Assembly: GCA_022579005.1 (NCBI GenBank)
Contig: MU401528.1
Location: 62,001 to 126,000, forward strand
DNA: 64,000 nt
Origin: Poronia punctata
Lineage: Eukaryota > Ascomycota > Sordariomycetes > Xylariales > Xylariaceae
Direction: 5' to 3'
Part shown: positions 11,152 through 23,705 of the stretch, piece after piece
Position numbering within the stretch: position 1 is the first letter of the stretch
How the letters are laid out: the number at the start of each line of letters is the position of its first letter
Notes under the pieces: model-generated
What the model was told of the DNA's origin: nothing
Seen by the model: only the letters and a program-made list of their open reading frames with translations
The model's database searches: none
Translations under genes and position numbers: made by a program

Positions 11152-12918
11152 ATGTCGTCGTCGGCACAGCTTGCGATAGCAAAGGTGTCATTTTCGGCCG
11201 TCCTGCTTCGAGCAGATCCGACATCGTGTCCGCGCACCGAGATCGACGATTTCCTCGGTCAACTCGACGCGACCGTCTCGCGATGCTCTCCCGCCAATGT
11301 CCAGGTTTGAGAAACACAGCCTTTTTCCCAGACTGAGTGTGTAAAAGCGCGACAAACTAAACGTCGTCACATATAGAAATGCAAGCAATGGATCTACGCA
11401 AACCTGGTTCATTCCTCGGCAAGGGTCGCGGCTCTCGGCAAGTACCTGGGTGCCCTGGCCAGTTCGTATTCCGCCGACCTGGCCGCCACGAGAAAGGCGC
11501 GGGAAACATCGTCGAAACGAAAGCGCCTGCATTTGCTATATGTCCTCAACGACGTCTTGCATCACGTCCACACTCGAGATCAGAACTCCGTCTTTGCCAC
11601 GAGCATTGAGCAAGCCCTACCGAGCCTTTGGCGGACCGCTGCAACCTTCCCGAACTGTCCGAAGCATATCGCGAAGCTGTTAACTTTACTCGAAATATGG
11701 GGAGAGAAACAATACTATCCACCCGATATCATCGACAAATTTCGACAGGCCGTTCGCGATGGACCTCGTAACCAAGATGCAGCCGCCCCGACCGACAGAG
11801 CCACCAACGGCTCGGCTACTACAAGCACGAAACTATCGAAAGATGCGCCCTTCCTCCTGCCAAGTATGCACGGCGATGCTTCGTCGCCTTGGTACGATTT
11901 GCCAGCTGGGAACTGGTTGCCAGCTATGGAACCGAACTCGACGCGGCCCATCAATCCCGATATGATCAAACCTCTCAGGTTCTCAACTGGCCCTGTCGAT
12001 AAGCAGCTTATCAAAGCCGTGCAGAATCTACTAGCCGATGTGGACCGGATATACTCAAAGGGATGTCTCATCGACGACGATCGGGTAGAGGATTTTGACC
12101 AGCTAGGCCAGAGAGTAACTGTGGACGAGATTACGGGAGACAGCATAGGAGGTGAAACATACTACGGATGGTCACGTCCTTTTTGTCAGAAAATGAAACA
12201 GCGGCGGAAGAACCGGGACGAGCCAGGAAGCAAACCACGGGGCCGATCCATATCGCGCTCGCAGTCACGCTCCCCGTCGCCGAATTCCTCTCGAGGTTCA
12301 GCACGTCCGGCCTTTAAGCGTCGCAGACTATCAACTTCGCCAGGTTCAGGACGCAGCAGAAGCCGTAGTAGGAGCAGAAGCTACGACCGCAGCCGACAGC
12401 ACAGTCCCAGACGGCACGGACGTAGGTCATACAGCAGCTCAAGGTCTAGGTCTCGGTCTCGGTCTCGGTCTCGGGCGCGGAGCCGAAGCCGCAGCCGCAG
12501 CCCTCGACCAACAATGAAAACAGCCCCTTACCCGAATCCCGCAGCAGAAGTGGGACCGGGTCTACAAACAGCTCCCCAATTTCCTCTACACCAACAAGCG
12601 CACTTCATGCAGCAGCAACAAGTTTTTCCACCCGTTACTCCCGACTTTAGCCAGTTCCCGGTTCCTCCGCCGCCACCCCCCCATTACCAAGGCCCGTGGC
12701 CCCCGCCGCCTCCTCCAATGCCTGTTGCTGGGATGCCGCCGAACTGGATGCCGCCCATGCCTATGCCTATGCCTAACATGGCTGGGTGGTCTGCACCCCC
12801 TCGCCCACAACACCAGGGCGGCGGTGGTGGTTACCAGAACCAAGGACGAGGCGGAAGGGGAGATTATCGTGGCCAGGGTTTCCGGGGTGGCTGGCAGAAT
12901 AGAGGGCGCGGATGGTAG
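11152..12918 (+). CDS. CID-domain, RS-rich RNA-processing protein (CHERP/SCAF-like)
   Basis: Two exons, 11152-11304 and 11377-12918, joined in phase 0 by a 72-nt GT-AG intron, give 564 residues. The N-terminal ~150 residues form an RPR/CID-type helical domain (WIYANLVHSS, RLHLLYVLNDVLHH, LLTLLEIWGEKQYYPPDII), which in relatives binds the phosphorylated RNA polymerase II C-terminal tail. Around residues 240-335 is an Arg-Ser-rich stretch typical of splicing factors, then a Pro/Met-rich segment, and the C-terminus is Gly-rich with RGG-type repeats. The combination suggests a nuclear factor coupling transcription to splicing or 3'-end processing, similar in layout to animal CHERP. The internal ATG at 11533 is not the start, because it would cut the CID domain. 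Confidence 0.85.
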
Positions 12919-14047
12919 AAGATGGTGACGTCGGAGACATACGTGAAACCACATCGCCTGAAGGACCCATCTATCGTATTGGCTGGGCGAATGGTGTAAT
13001 TTTGCTCCGGGGTTCATTGAACCCACCTGTCCTGTATTTTATAATACCTTGGCCATCCGGAGAAGAATCGGAACAATGTAGCGAGCCCCCGTGACCAGCG
13101 CAAGTTGACGTCTCCAAACTCGTTTAAGTGTCATCATATTGTGAAGTATGGCGAAATGAAGAATCCAAATTGCATGCATGAGAGTTGAATCATTCTCATT
13201 TATCTATTTAAAGTTCCAGAGAACTAGAAACCCTTTCGTCCACCACCTACGCCATTACCTACCTTCCCCAACCCGATCCCCTTGATTAAACGTCCAGAAG
13301 CTGCTAGCCAACACCGTACGGATGCTTTCGTCGATGGAAAAGAAAAAGTATGCTATCTAAGGGTCTTCGCCAATACCAAGGCCGGACGCCGTCGAGTGGT
13401 TGCGCACATATGACGGCTTCCCCTCAGGTATCAAGAGCGTCTATCTACATGTACTACCTAATGCCTCCTGACCAAGTAATATGCGGTCGATTAGTCCTGT
13501 AAAAGATTACAGAGCCAAGCCCCACCTTTCCCAGTTCTGCCAAATGAAGTGAGGACCACTTTTGTTGCGCCTAACTTCCATGTCCCATGATGACTTCGAT
13601 CCGGAACGACCTCTGCCCCCGAGCACCACAACCTACCGGCAACCAAGACTTTGGTCGTCCATCTAACAAAGCTACCTACCCGGTCTCCCGTCTGTGGCCC
13701 TTCCCATGCCGACAACAGAGGCCATTGAACGAACTCTTAGCCCAGGATGGATTCCTTAACCGTATCTTAAATGCTGTCTGTGGAACCCGATTGCGGTTGC
13801 AATTCTTTTCGCCAATTATCTGAGACAACCGTCATGAGCCTCCTCAGAAATGAGTCTCATCGACACAGAAGTTACAGACTTGGCCTTTCGTCCTAGCCTG
13901 TACCGACCATATTTTCCATGCACAAATACGAGGCCAACCGCCAATAGTGATCCGGCCCAGCGCAAGGAAGAGGGAATAAGAGAAAGATGCGGCTTTTCCG
14001 GAATGATGTATACGTCGCGCCATCCGCGCCTAGTTAGCTGCGCTAGT
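12919..14047. other. Intergenic region between convergent genes
   Basis: About 1.1 kb between the ends of the CID/RS gene and the transportin gene. It presumably holds both 3' UTRs. No further gene is supported. Confidence 0.6.
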
Positions 14048-17000
14048 CTAGAAGGTATATGTAGCCTTCAACGCTTGTTGGTCCTCGTTTGCCAATTGAC
14101 TTAAGAATTGGTCGAACTGGGGAATTATTTGGCGGTAGATACCAATGGTCTGTTGTAGGTGTTAGCTTCAGCTTCATAACCAGAAATGCTTCGACACGAC
14201 AACACTCGCCTTCTGGAAGTCCTCGTGGAGATCAGTCTTATTCTGACTGCGCAGCCTCATGTCTCGATACCGAGCAATAGAAGTGAAGAAATGCAGCAGC
14301 GAATTCTCCATTGCCATAGGGTTCTTTTCCACAATGCGCGTAAACCCACGGAAGGCCGTCGCCTTCTCGTCTGATGTTTCTACCTCATCCATCGACGTCA
14401 AAAAGGCCTCCGCGAACTTGGCAAGATGAGGTGCGAGCAACTCGGCATTGCCAAGCCCGAGTCGGCCCAGCGCTATGGCCGCATTTTCGGTCACACTCTT
14501 GGGGATGCCGGGATTTCCAACGATATCAACAAACCGCTGGAATAACTCGGGTACATACGCTCCCATCTCCGCTTTGTACTGGAGAGCTATCTCTCCTGCA
14601 GACCAACAGGCATTGTTCACAACGCTGAGGCCACTTTCAGCCTCTTCGTCCAAGATGTTTTCAAAATCCAATTGGTTCAAAAGCACCGGGAAGATAGCCG
14701 GCAATGACGGTCTCAGCTGGCTATAGACGTACTTGGCACAGTCACCCAAAAGTGCATAGGCCGACTGCCGGACTTCATTCGACGGGTCCTCCATGCAGAG
14801 TCTCAAGCATTCGAAGAAAGCAGGTTGCGAGGATCCCACCAGGCCATCGGATTTTACGGGATCAAGCGCCTGGATCACGGCACTAAGGAGATCCAGACTA
14901 GTGACCAGAAAGTCTCGGTTAGGCGCGTCTAGAGACGGATTGCTCTGGTGTGACAAGGACGCCTCTAGATTCTGACGGATAATCTTAACACAGCGCTCGA
15001 AAATCGGCTGGGCATAAGGAGTAAATGCGTCGTTCATGGCCATGGCGACGTACGATAGACACTCGAGCAATGGGAACAGCTCGGGCGAGACGTCCGGAGC
15101 CCGGTTCCACCGGTCAATGAGGGCAGGCATCAGCTCGTTGGCGAGGTCGTCGCGGGCCATGACAGGGCCGATGGCTTCTGCCAGCGTCTGAACACAGTCA
15201 TACAGAATGGGGATGTTCCGATCCTTGTATTTCCTGAAGCACTGAACAAGTTGCCGAATAATAGGCAAGCTGTAAGGCTCTAGTTTTTTCCCGGCCTTCT
15301 CTTCGAGGTTCGCAAATGCAGACGCCGCGGCTTCCTGGACTTTCTTGTTGCTGTCCAGCATCTTTGTTAGGATGCTCTCCATCATCGGCTCGAAAAATCG
15401 GCTCCGTTGGTTCAGATCTTCAAGGTTCGCCGCCCACATAGAGTAACGACCGAGGGTCCAGCAGGTAATTTGCCGAACGACAGGCTCCTGATCGTTGAGC
15501 AAGGTGAAAAGATAGGGCACCAGCTCAGGCAAGTGAGGTTCGATGGCCCCAAGACAGCCGTCCGAAACAGCACCCAGGGCCAGGACGGAGGCCTCCCGAT
15601 AAGGCCACTCCTCATGCTTTAGATTCTGGGTCAAGTAGGGGAGAATGCACTCAAAGACGCGGTCCTTAAAGTTGCCGGCAAGGACATCTAATGCTGCAGC
15701 AGAGCACTTCCTGAGAGTCCAGCGTTCATCGGGGTTTTCGTCGTCACCCTCGTCATCGTCGTCGATTTCGCCATCTTCGACATCGTCCTCCATGTCGGCC
15801 AACTTTTGATAAGCGTTTGCGTTCTCTCCAGCATCCGTGGATGATGCCCCGCCGGCGTTAGCCGTCCTAGCCGAAGCCCCCTTGGCAAACTGAGGTCTGA
15901 GATCCTGTTCCTTGTCTTCCTCGTCTTCATCATCGGAGGCGCCCCCTAGTAAAGCGATTTCCTCGCCACTATATATCATGCACTCTAGCAGGACAGGGAC
16001 GATCTTGGGAAGGTGTTCGGATAGGGTCTCCCACAGGCTATCATGTTCTCCTACCGCTAACCAGAACTCGGCAGCTTCACAACCTACGTCCTCGTCTCCT
16101 CCTTTCTGGACTGTAAGCATGTAGTCCACTAGCCCGGACATATGAGGCGCAACCTTGTCGGGACGCGTCTCCACAAGCTGCACAAACGCGCGGCATACTT
16201 GTTTCTGGACATCCAGGTTTGTATCGTTGGCCAGAGTGAACAAATGCTGCAACAAGTCATCGATGGAGTTCACCATAGCCTGAGACTTGCGGGGGATGAA
16301 GCAGTTGATAGCTAGAAGGGCGTTGGCCCGGACTTTGGGCAACGAGCTCTTAGTTGCTTGTATCAGCTTCGGAAGGATGAAGTTTAGCGGGCGCTCCCCA
16401 TTGAATTCGCGCCCCAGCAGCGCTGTATTATCCTCGCAGATCTTGGCCAGAGCCGCCATTGCACCTTCTTGACCTTCGTTTGACACCTGACCACCCTCGT
16501 TGACCGACATCTTCAAAAGTTCGGGCAATAGTTCTGGCCAGCTCATTATGCCGCCGCGGCGGATCAGCTCCGTAGCTATATTGCCAGCATAACTGCGTAT
16601 CTGTCCGTTTTTGTCTTGTAGACCAACGGGTATCGCCATCTTGATCAGAGCCAAGCTTTCGGGGGTTACCGACTTCGTAGGAGATCGGACATTGTTTTTT
16701 AACATGATGGCAGCAGCCGCTCGGATAACATGATAATCTGTAGGGGAGCATTGTAGACCAGCTGGCGGCTCTGAACTAGAGAATAAGTAGACAAGGTAGT
16801 TGTTAATATCTGGGGAAGACTTGGCCCGTTCAAGCATCTGTGAAGAGAGAGGTTAGGCAGTTAGTAGTTGGTTTGGAGTCAGGGAAAAGAAGTGACCACA
16901 TGTGCACCCAGCGCATGCGTTCAACAAAGACGGGACGGGCACGGAACGGCACGGGGGGCTTTGGGGACTCCTTACAGTCTCGGCATCTTTTTGAGCAGCC

Positions 17001-17077
17001 TTGTTGATACCACTGAGCGAGTCCCTGAGGCAAAGAGCTAGCTGGCTCAAGGACTCGGGTACAGGCTGCCAACTCAT
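14048..17077 (-). CDS. KAP104: Transportin / karyopherin beta-2 (Kap104-like nuclear import receptor)
   Basis: Imports PY-NLS cargo such as hnRNP-type proteins into the nucleus. Three exons, 17077-16976, 16837-14210 and 14149-14048, give 943 residues, matching the usual ~920-945. The sequence is HEAT-repeat throughout. The N-terminus MSWQPVPESL and the segment AKSSPDINNYLVYLF are typical of transportins. The long acidic insert (DDEDEEDKEQ ... DDDDEGDDENPDE, near residues 335-420) corresponds to the H8 loop used in Ran-driven cargo release, followed by WTLRKCSAAALDVLA. The last exon adds TIGIYRQIIPQFDQFLSQLA and ends ATYTF. It is reached through a GC-AG intron (donor AAG|GCGAGT). Reading through the donor would stop after 11 extra residues and lose the conserved C-terminus. 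Confidence 0.93.
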
Positions 17078-19625
17078 GGCGGGCTATAGTCTTGATTCAA
17101 GCTGATGCGAAGCAGGTGAAATGGAGAGGGACGGGGTGGGTGTCTCGGCACCAGCTCTGTCCTGGAAGTATAGCACTGCGGGTTGCTTGCCGGTCGCGAG
17201 TGAGGATACAGCGGTCGAAAGGAGGAGCGTATCTCAATTCAAAGCTGTCGCAAGAGGACACATCGGCGAGAGCGGTGGTACTAGTATGAGAATGAGGTGT
17301 GGTATGGCTTGTACTGCTTTAGTGTTGTATCGCCTCAACAAGTTTTTGGATATCTGCTATGGAACCTTATGGAGGGGTTCTCATGCCACACACCCGTGTC
17401 AAATTACCGCTTTCGCAAGGGTCAACCGCCTTTGCCTTGTAGCTGCTAATACCTAGGCCGACAGGCAATGCCAAAGTTGGAACGGGTGCTTGGTGCTGGT
17501 GGAGCGTCAAATTGCACACTAGGTACCTACCTGGGCACCCTGGGGCCTGGGCTAACCTAGCACGCCTAGGGGGTTGCTAGAGGCGTGCGGTGAGGGCTAA
17601 CCTAACTTGTTTCTCAGAACAATATGACGATCCTGTAACCAAATGCAACCTATAGATCCTATCAGCTTCCTTAGGGTTGCGTGAAGTGGTCTATGGCACT
17701 AGAAAGCAGATGGTTCTCAGCTTCTGAAGCAATTACCTACCTATTTCTACCGTCACACGATTTCTGGTTTTGAGGGAGTGCCAGGAATAGGCCTGATAAT
17801 ACTTACTTACTTTAGTGGGAGGGTAATGGTGGGGTGAGTGGGTCGCAACTCGCGAGAGGCTAGAGAACTATCTACAAGTGGGAGGGGGAGTGTGTGTTGA
17901 AGAATGACCTGAAATGTCTAATGCATACACCTACTTGATGCTCTTCACTCAATCGAGAATCTTGGCTCACATGCATTTGTACTGAATACTCATATGACCG
18001 GTGTTTACTATAGAAAATGGACGTCTTGCCCTCCCCAGTGTACCTACTTATTTGTACTAAGTACATGTACAATTGTGAGGCACAAGCCAAATCAGGCGTA
18101 GCGTTGTACTCGTAGGTGCTGTTGCTCAGTTGTCAGGTCAGGGCTGTCAGGCTTGCCTGGTGCCTGGCCCAGCTTCAAGGTCAAAGAGGTAGACTACAAA
18201 GGAGGATAGTTAGGAATGCAAAGCCTGAACTGCTACTTTTAAGAAGCTATTTCCAATTTGCCGCTGGAGGTTGGGTGATTAAAAGAAGGGATGCTTATTT
18301 CCTAAACAGCAGGTACTTTATCTAACAAAATTGAAGGTATCACACATGTTCTAGGCAGTGGGTGGACCGTGGTGAGGGAAGACATGCTTGTGGAATTACA
18401 TGTACAGTGGTTAAAATGATAGCCCAGACCAACAATATGCTAATAGCCGGATTGTCTTGCTAGTATAGGTAAGCTAGATTATGGGCTCCTCCGCATGAAG
18501 TGAGCTTGCGCGGTAGTGATTGTTACATTGTATCCCTATCCAAAAAGCTGGCATCTTACCAACCTATTAACCTTGGGTGTATAGGTAGACATCTATGAAT
18601 ATGATTCTCACTTTGGTTGTCCACGATATATTGTCAATTACCCCTCGGCAGGGAAGGAGCAGCATGATTATGTAAGTAACCTCTCATGTACAAAATACAG
18701 AGCCCTTCCCACTGGACTTGCTCTGACAGACTAGTACCCTCCGTCCCATCTATACATCATTGATATACGTCTTACGCGACACCACATCTAGAGAACCGGC
18801 CTTCCTCTTACTGTGCGTCCATGATAAAGCGTGGTGGGTAACATGTATCTACAAGATGCTTGTTCTGGCCTGTAATGTAAGTATAGATCATACCTCTTTT
18901 GTACCCGTGAACCTTCTTCCCTGTGGCATGTGCACCTTGTCATAACAGCTTTATACTCATCCTATCAGGATGTGCAGAGGTATCATAGGATCACCTCTTA
19001 CTGGCTACAGGCTATAACATGCCACTTGTAGGAAGCCCAAGTCGCAACGACTATAGATTACTGCACTGTACCCTTAGTTTATTGACCAGATAAGATAGAA
19101 AGCAGGGCAGTGAACAAGACCAGTCATGGTTTGTGAGCGTCTGCCCAGTGACGACTACCTGAGAAACAGTATCGAATCATGGTAGGAGAACTTGTCTCGT
19201 TTCATCTGCTTGCTTGCAGCCGGGACACACTTGAGTGGTCGGATAATGACCACTGTGATTTATCAAGGGCCTGAAGAAAGTCGACTAGAAGTGGCCCCTT
19301 TTACTAGCAAACATGCCAAAACACACTCGTCGGACATACATGAGAGGAATAGGATTTAACCAAGTCTGACACTCTACTGGTGTCACCCGGCCCGGTGACG
19401 TTGCGTTACCTCGTTGCACAATCAATCCACCCCCCGCATGAAATTGTTGTTACTAACGGTCATAGTTCAGATCGTCACTCGAGAGGCCCCCTCATTTTCC
19501 AGCATTTACTAACACAACTGGTAGGGGGCAACATATACACGATACTTGGTATATTTGCTTATCCAGAGGCAGGCTGTCTAAGACGGGATGACGGCTGACA
19601 AGACTGCCTAACACCTATCAGAATC

Positions 19626-19658
<33 letters not shown>
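19626..19658 (+). repeat. Poly(A) run
   Basis: An uninterrupted run of roughly 33 A residues. It could be a mononucleotide repeat or the tail of an old retroposed copy; no source gene is recognisable upstream. Confidence 0.8.
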
Positions 19659-19659
<1 letters not shown>

Positions 19660-20703
19660 AATCATAATGTCACCTATACCATCTTTACTTGGCCTCTATG
19701 TCATCTTCTGGATCTAGGTTAATCCAATATCGTCAATAGGCCAAGTGTTTGCCGTATGCACTTCCTGTCGTACTTGGGCATTTGAGAAAAGATGCGACGG
19801 CCAATACATCTTCCTTCTTGATCTGCCCGGGCGACACATCACTCTAACTGGTCGTTCGATCTTGCACAGGTAATGAAGGGGGCCTGTCACCAGGGATGCT
19901 ATGCAGATAACCGCCCGACTCACCCGAGAGTCCAGGAGGTCTGCCACCCTGAGCCCCTTACCTACCTACCTACCTACTGCCGACTGAGAGTAGGTACCAC
20001 GGTGAGGTCCAGCTACCTGGTTTGTATATGAACCTACTTATTTACGCCAGAGTAAGTCTTCTCTACCCTTTGACTGCCACTCGCCTATTAGAGTCATAAT
20101 TTCAATGATCCCCACTATCTAGTTGCGTGTCGTATCCGATCTGTGAAAAGTAAACATGCAGTCCGTTTCATTGAGGCTAGTGTCTGAGAGGTAACATCGA
20201 ACTTGAAAGGTCTGTGATAGGTCAGACCTTGAAGAGAAGTTCCATGCTAGTGATATGTTCTTTTAATTGACAACAGAAAGAAAAAGACCTGGCATTCCCG
20301 ACTCCAGAGCTATCTCTACACACTACGGTCTGCAACTGATCTCATGACATTGAGGTTTCTCTGTCCGCTTTTAGGAATACCTAATGTAGGTACCTTATAT
20401 CCCCTTATACAACGGCACAGACTCAGGTGCGGCAAGAGTGTGGCATGGTTGTCATGGGTTGAGTGTTCGGTTTCTGGTGGAAACAATCATAGACCATTCT
20501 ACTGAGTTTGCATTTAGGTGAGGCGGATGTTGGAACCCTATCAACAGAGTATTGAGGGGATGGTACCGAGGTGGAAAGTAAACATCAGGTAATATACAGA
20601 CACGTTGGAAGTAGAAACCCGTCCGCCATTGGAACTCCCAACCGAACTGACTGGTGCTATAGGAACCAGTACGCCATCACTTCAAAGCCCCTTTATTGAT
20701 ACA

Positions 20704-20730
20704 CAGAATTCCCGACTCGAAGTCGGGATT
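20704..20730. other. Strong inverted repeat / hairpin
   Basis: TTCCCGACT and AGTCGGGA flank a loop of a few bases, giving a GC-rich stem of 8 to 9 pairs. No adjacent gene end explains it as a 3' element. Confidence 0.6.
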
Positions 20731-21858
20731 TCTTGAGTAGCAGCGATGGCCCGGGATCTCGCATCTCCCAATGTCTCTCCCGTGTTCCTATTGAGATAAA
20801 CTGGATGCTCCAGTTTAGCCTCTCGTCCAGACAGTTCTTTCCGCCGGTATCAGTTACCGTGGCGGATTAATCATGAGCCGCTGACGGGAGAGGGAACGCA
20901 TAGGCACGTTTCCGATCCGTTGAGCGAAGTCGACACCTACGTGGTAGGTAGGCTCGTCTCGCATTCTTGGCGATACGGTCCTTGATTACACCTAATGGTA
21001 GGGTTCGCATCGTATGGGCCACGATCATATCTAAAAGCCTGGGGCGCGATAGAAAGGGGTTCGCGCCTGGAACATGAGATGCTAGGCCGGCGCGCGAGTT
21101 TGTCAAAATCTCATCCCGTCCGCGCCCTTCCAATCAATATTCTTCGAGAGGCTTAGTCTTCGGGCAGTCCATGTCGTGAGTCACCCGGGACAAAGGTGCA
21201 AGATCCTGGACGCGCATTGCCAAAAAGGATGGGTTGTTTGCCATGTGTTTTGCGCGGTTTACGAGATCAACCCGAGGGCCGAGACAATACAATACTTATC
21301 AATCAATCATGAGCTGAATAATCATATAACGAGATACCTTGATAATGAGGAAACTAAGAATGCACAATAACACGATGATATTGCCAAAGGAATTAGGCTA
21401 CAGGACGTCGTTGAGTTAGACTCGGAATTAAATTGTAGAATGGTAGACGGGATACGAAAGCTGAGCACGTAAATCCGAGACTCCGCACCAACCAATCTAC
21501 CCTAAACAACATAATTCCGATGGAGATGCGGATTGGAAACTTTAAGATTGCTTTAGAGAAATACATAAGGTAATCAATCAATTGACTGCTTAGTAAAAAA
21601 ATACAAGTTGACGGCGATGTGGGATATTTCAAATATTGGTATGTAAACTCGGGCAATAAACGCCGGTACGAGCATAAATGGTTGGCGTAGGAAGTATATA
21701 TCTGGAGGGGTACATAGACTCCAAGTCACGAGATAGAGATATTCGCATCTTTCGAAAAGTATAACCAAACACTATAAACACAAATAAATCCATACCAAAT
21801 ACTCTGATATCCTACCGCCACTTTACCTGTTCCATAAAGCTTCCCCAAAGTCACCAAC

Positions 21859-22818
21859 ATGCCACGAGTTCTCATCCTCGGGGGAGCGGGATACATCGGC
21901 CTAGGCGTCAGCCAAGCCCTCCTCCGCTCAGGCAACCACACCGTCTTCGCAACAACGCGCACCTCGGACAAAACCAATCTTCTCACCACAAACGAAATCA
22001 CAGCAATCCAAGGCGACGCAACCGACAGCAACTTCTTAACCGACACCATCGCCAACCACCACATTGACGTAGTCATCGACACGACACAAGCATACGAGCA
22101 ATCCGGCAAGATCCTAGCCAGCATCGTAAACGCAGCACGGGAACGCGCCTCCGGCCTCGACGGCGCAGTCGGACCCAGACTCGGATTCATCTATACATCC
22201 GGTTCCTGGATCCATGGCTCGCCTAGCCGTCGCGTTAGCGATCTGACCGTTCCGGGCACTGCGCTATCCCCTGATAAACCCGGTAGGGTCGTATCTTGGC
22301 GTCCGGCTCATGAGCAGGCCGTGCTTGCCGCGCGGGACGTCCTCGACGTCGCTATCCTAAGACCTGGATCCGTTTACGGACGGGGCTCGTGGGTTTTCTC
22401 GACGTGGTGGGATCCGTTGCTCGAGGCTGCCGCTAATGAAGCAGTCGACAAACCCGTCAGCATCATGGCTGACGAGAATACTCGCAATGGAGTCGTGCAC
22501 TTGGATGATCTGGGAGCGGCATATGTCTCTGTCGTGGAGAAGATTAACGGTCAACTAGGTTCTTGGCCTGTTTTCGAATTAACGACCGAGACGGTCCCGG
22601 TCAATGATTTACTCAGAGGGGTCGCTGCCGTATTGGGGGTCAAGAGAGAGATTCGGTATGAAGGCACACGGGGGAATGCTTTTCTCGAAGCGCTCAGTCT
22701 TTGTTCTAATACGGATTCTTCGCGCGCTCGGGCTATTCTGGGGTGGGATCCGAAGAGGAGAGATATCATTCAAAATCTTCCTACCATTGTTGCGGCGTGG
22801 AAGGCTAGCAAATCATGA
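21859..22818 (+). CDS. NAD(P)-dependent epimerase/dehydratase (extended SDR)
   Basis: Single-exon protein of 319 residues. The N-terminus VLILGGAGYIGLGVSQALL is a Rossmann GxxGxxG nucleotide-binding motif. FIYTSGSWIHG holds the Ser region and ILRPGSVYGRGS matches the substrate-loop pattern of extended or atypical SDRs. A clear YxxxK catalytic pair is not seen at the usual spacing (SWRPAHEQAVLAA takes its place), so it may be an atypical, isoflavone-reductase or NmrA-like member, or a non-canonical enzyme. The GVVHLDDLGAAYV motif near residue 215 is typical of epimerase-like SDRs. The start has an ACCAACATG context and no intron is needed. Substrate unknown. Confidence 0.88.
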   Translation: MPRVLILGGAGYIGLGVSQALLRSGNHTVFATTRTSDKTNLLTTNEITAIQGDATDSNFLTDTIANHHIDVVIDTTQAYEQSGKILASIVNAARERASGLDGAVGPRLGFIYTSGSWIHGSPSRRVSDLTVPGTALSPDKPGRVVSWRPAHEQAVLAARDVLDVAILRPGSVYGRGSWVFSTWWDPLLEAAANEAVDKPVSIMADENTRNGVVHLDDLGAAYVSVVEKINGQLGSWPVFELTTETVPVNDLLRGVAAVLGVKREIRYEGTRGNAFLEALSLCSNTDSSRARAILGWDPKRRDIIQNLPTIVAAWKASKS

Positions 22819-23056
22819 GTATGGGCGATTTATTGTGTAGGATTTATACCCGGTAGTTTAATATATAAGTAGCACTCCCCCGAAATTCGCAGATATCCTC
22901 GGTGTGCCATCTCTACCGAAAAAAAAAAACAACTTGATAGTAGCAAAACAAATAAAATAAAAACCTCTCTCCTAAAACCAGAAAACATAAAACTTGGCCA
23001 AGATGTGAATAGGTTATTATGACTGGCAAAAAAAAAGGTGGAAAAAATAAACAACG

Positions 23057-23143
23057 TCTCCCGAGCGTGAGTCGAACACGCGACCTGTGGATCTCTAAGG
23101 TTTCAATTACAGTCCATCGCTCTACCAACTGAGCTATCAAGAG
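23057..23143 (-). tRNA. tRNA-Tyr (GTA), with intron
   Basis: Read on the minus strand. A 7-bp acceptor stem (CTCTTGA with TCGGGAG, two G-T pairs) is followed by D-arm GCTC/GAGC, anticodon GTA at 23110-23108, a short intron of about 14 nt after position 37, and T-arm GCGTG-TTCGACT-CACGC. The intron position one base 3' of the anticodon is the usual one and is essentially universal in eukaryotic tRNA-Tyr. The first anticodon-stem pair appears to be A-C (27-43), a mismatch; the remaining four pairs are intact. CCA is not encoded, as expected. Confidence 0.93.
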
Positions 23144-23705
23144 TTGCTTGGGATACCGGTGTATTACTTCAATTCATCAACACGACGTCGAGCGATTACT
23201 CTGCTTTGAGGTATTTTCGATCTTATATGCGTTGTGCCGCTGTCTAAAGTTTCAACTCTCGACTCTCGACTCTCGGCATCACAGATTATATCACAATACC
23301 AACTGTAGTAAAGCCTCATAGCAACAAAGACATAGCGCATCTTTTATAAGCCCAGGACTGCGTTCTCTGTCTTATCTACACCACGTCGCGCGGTGATTAA
23401 CCTCCTTCCCCTTTTCTTATATCCCCTAACTCTTTCAAGCAGTGACGCGAGTTAGATTGCTATCACTCAAGTCAGCGACTAATATGTTTCAAATAAGTAT
23501 ACGGTATATTTGGCTACATCCAGGCTAACCTAGACATTCCGGTCCTCTTGTGCTTTTTATGAACATATGTATTTGTCCTAAAATGACTTTCTGACCTAGG
23601 TTAGCCCCTATTCATCAAGTTCCAAATGCCTACATGTACAATAGATCTAACCTTCCCCGACACACCAAACTAACACGTGAACACCTCGGGACCTAATACC
23701 AACTG
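23144..23705. other. Intergenic region
   Basis: Between tRNA-Tyr and the LPMO gene. It holds two CTAACCTAG-type motifs (23525 and 23595, opposite orientations). No gene is seen. Confidence 0.55.

Larger units (their letters stand above)
17078..21858. other. 4.8-kb gene-poor intergenic region
   Basis: No open frame here has recognisable domains or coherent splice structure. It holds several CTAACCTA-type motifs (17552, 17600), a run of about 33 A at 19626-19658, TACC repeats near 19960-19976 and a strong hairpin at 20704-20730. Frames of up to 111 codons look random. Part may be the SDR gene's promoter, long UTRs or non-coding RNA. Confidence 0.55.
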
